A DNA stretch of 64,000 nucleotides from Kovacikia minuta CCNUW1 (GTDB lineage Bacteria; Cyanobacteriota; Cyanobacteriia; Leptolyngbyales; Leptolyngbyaceae), in assembly GCF_020091585.1 (NCBI RefSeq), contig NZ_CP083582.1, positions 2,542,001 through 2,606,000 on the forward strand, read 5' to 3'. A program made the translations under genes and the position numbers. A model generated the notes under the pieces. The model was not told the DNA's origin. It ran no database searches and saw nothing but the letters and a program-made list of their open reading frames with translations. Numbering within the stretch: the first letter of the stretch is position 1; each line of letters starts with the position of its first letter. Shown one piece after another: positions 63,453 through 64,000 of the stretch.

Positions 63453-63507
63453 CCAACTTATGGGTAAAGTTGTAATACGCCCTTCACTTGTCGTATTTTT
63501 ACTCAAT

Positions 63508-63588
63508 GCGGATGAAAGGACTTGAACCTTCACACCTCTCGGTACTAGAACCTAAATCTAGCGCGTCTGCCAATTCCGCCACATCCGC
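63508..63588 (-). tRNA. trnL-UAG: tRNA-Leu (anticodon UAG)
   Basis: 81 bases, CCA not encoded. The acceptor stem GCGGATG pairs with CATCCGC. D-loop AATTGGCAGACG, anticodon stem CTAGA/TCTAG with loop TTTAGGT, a class II variable arm and the T-loop GGTTCAAGTCC are all clear. Its 3' end is about 56 bases from the nearest transposon repeat, so it is the likely attachment site for TnsD-directed homing. Confidence 0.95.
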
Positions 63589-63742
63589 CTGGGCTTGAAC
63601 TTTAGACTACTGACACTGAACGATAGACCCAAGGAATTTAAAGTTAAAGCATTGTGCTTTACAGGGTTGAAGTCTAGGGATAGAGTCCGTAGTCTAAATG
63701 CAAGTTATCTAGCGTAACTATGATAGCAAAGCTGGTTGCTGT

Positions 63743-64000
63743 TTAGGAGGCGATCGCCTGTACCCTTTCTCGCTTAGTACTTCTAATCGAAGGTTCCTCA
63801 GCCATTTGCATCAGAAAAACCAGGAGCGGATTACTCTGAAGTTCACGTCGTAGCATGCGTACCAGTTCGCGTTCAATTTGGGTTTGCAGCCCAACCCGAT
63901 CGAGTTCTAGCTGGCTGTCACCAAAGGTACGGGCAAACTCCTTCCAGCGATCGCGGAGCACCAATTCGATCGTTTCTTGAACTTTTTTCAACAGATCCGC
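63743..64000 (-). CDS. Host-side hypothetical protein, partial (runs off right edge)
   Basis: The frame is open from base 64000, so the N-terminus lies outside. 85 codons are visible: an all-helical part with many Leu, Arg and Glu (RWKEFARTFGDSQLELDRVGLQTQIERELVRMLRRELQ), and a C-terminus rich in Arg. It looks like a soluble helical protein of unknown function. It is on the other side of the tRNA from the transposon, thus probably genuine chromosome. Confidence 0.6.
   Translation of the reverse strand, partial: ADLLKKVQETIELVLRDRWKEFARTFGDSQLELDRVGLQTQIERELVRMLRRELQSNPLLVFLMQMAEEPSIRSTKRERVQAIAS

Noticed and set aside
46727-63588. Type V-K CAST
   Set aside because: No cas12k and no tracrRNA-like region; the transposase is a TnsAB fusion and the Cas genes are csc1, csc2 and cas10d.

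Overview
The window looks like a filamentous or otherwise complex cyanobacterium. The HIP1-type octamer GCGATCGC and its variants occur in most genes. The gene content is typical of such genomes: many STAND NTPases with WD40, NACHT or TPR architecture, an orthocaspase, a TIR-FHA protein, small type II toxin-antitoxin pairs, IS remnants and a cyanobacterial type I-D Cas gene set. No core metabolic gene is visible. The only clear host-backbone markers are a tRNA-Leu(UAG) and one partial gene at the far right edge.

Layout. 1-0.5 kb: two decayed TniQ-type zinc-finger fragments. 0.6-11 kb: two STAND proteins with N-terminal HTH (NB-ARC-WD40 and NB-ARC-TPR), a HigBA pair, a decayed Phd/VapC-like pair, an NfeD-like gene and a membrane transglutaminase-like gene. 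11-36.7 kb: a dense immune-type island. It holds four NACHT proteins, an nSTAND1 protein with a split partner, a MoxR AAA+/vWA/FHA-TIR/inactive-STAND/caspase operon, a membrane gene split by an IS3-family element, and a decayed receptor gene. 36.8-43.4 kb: an IS1-family remnant, two copies of a 133-bp MITE, a giant NACHT-WD40 protein and an M15-like peptidase with a truncated duplicate. 43.5-46.5 kb: a seven-gene operon of mostly unknown small proteins. 46.7-63.5 kb: a CRISPR-associated transposon module. It has an RHH gene, a five-repeat CRISPR array, cas6-csc1-csc2-cas10d with no cas3, cas1, cas2 or cas4, a membrane HEAT-NACHT-FGE protein, and a tnsAB fusion, tnsC, tniQ and tnsD. tnsD is interrupted by one in-frame amber codon. 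The right transposon end, with two TnsB-site-like repeats, lies just downstream of the tRNA-Leu.

How the genes may work together. Two short repeated sequence motifs recur across the 11-36.7 kb island. Motif A is KYNxxxGxxxxxxIGD, with a RHIM-like VQIGDN core in one case. Motif B is ATGDRAVAIxGxAxGAVxxxG. Motif A is in two NACHT receptors, the partner of the nSTAND1 protein and the partner of the TIR protein. Motif B is in two other NACHT receptors, the inactive STAND protein and a decayed receptor. The caspase carries both motifs in its C-terminal tail. I infer a signalling island in which several receptors could recruit one protease through two classes of homotypic, possibly amyloid-like, contacts. 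A MoxR/vWA/TIR arm sits in the same operon.

The type I-D Cascade genes and tnsAB/tnsC/tniQ form an RNA-guided transposition module. Its Cas10d lacks a recognisable N-terminal HD nuclease motif. No left transposon end was found by eye, so the immune island could be cargo of this element, but that is unproven. All family assignments are from reading the sequence; no database search was run.
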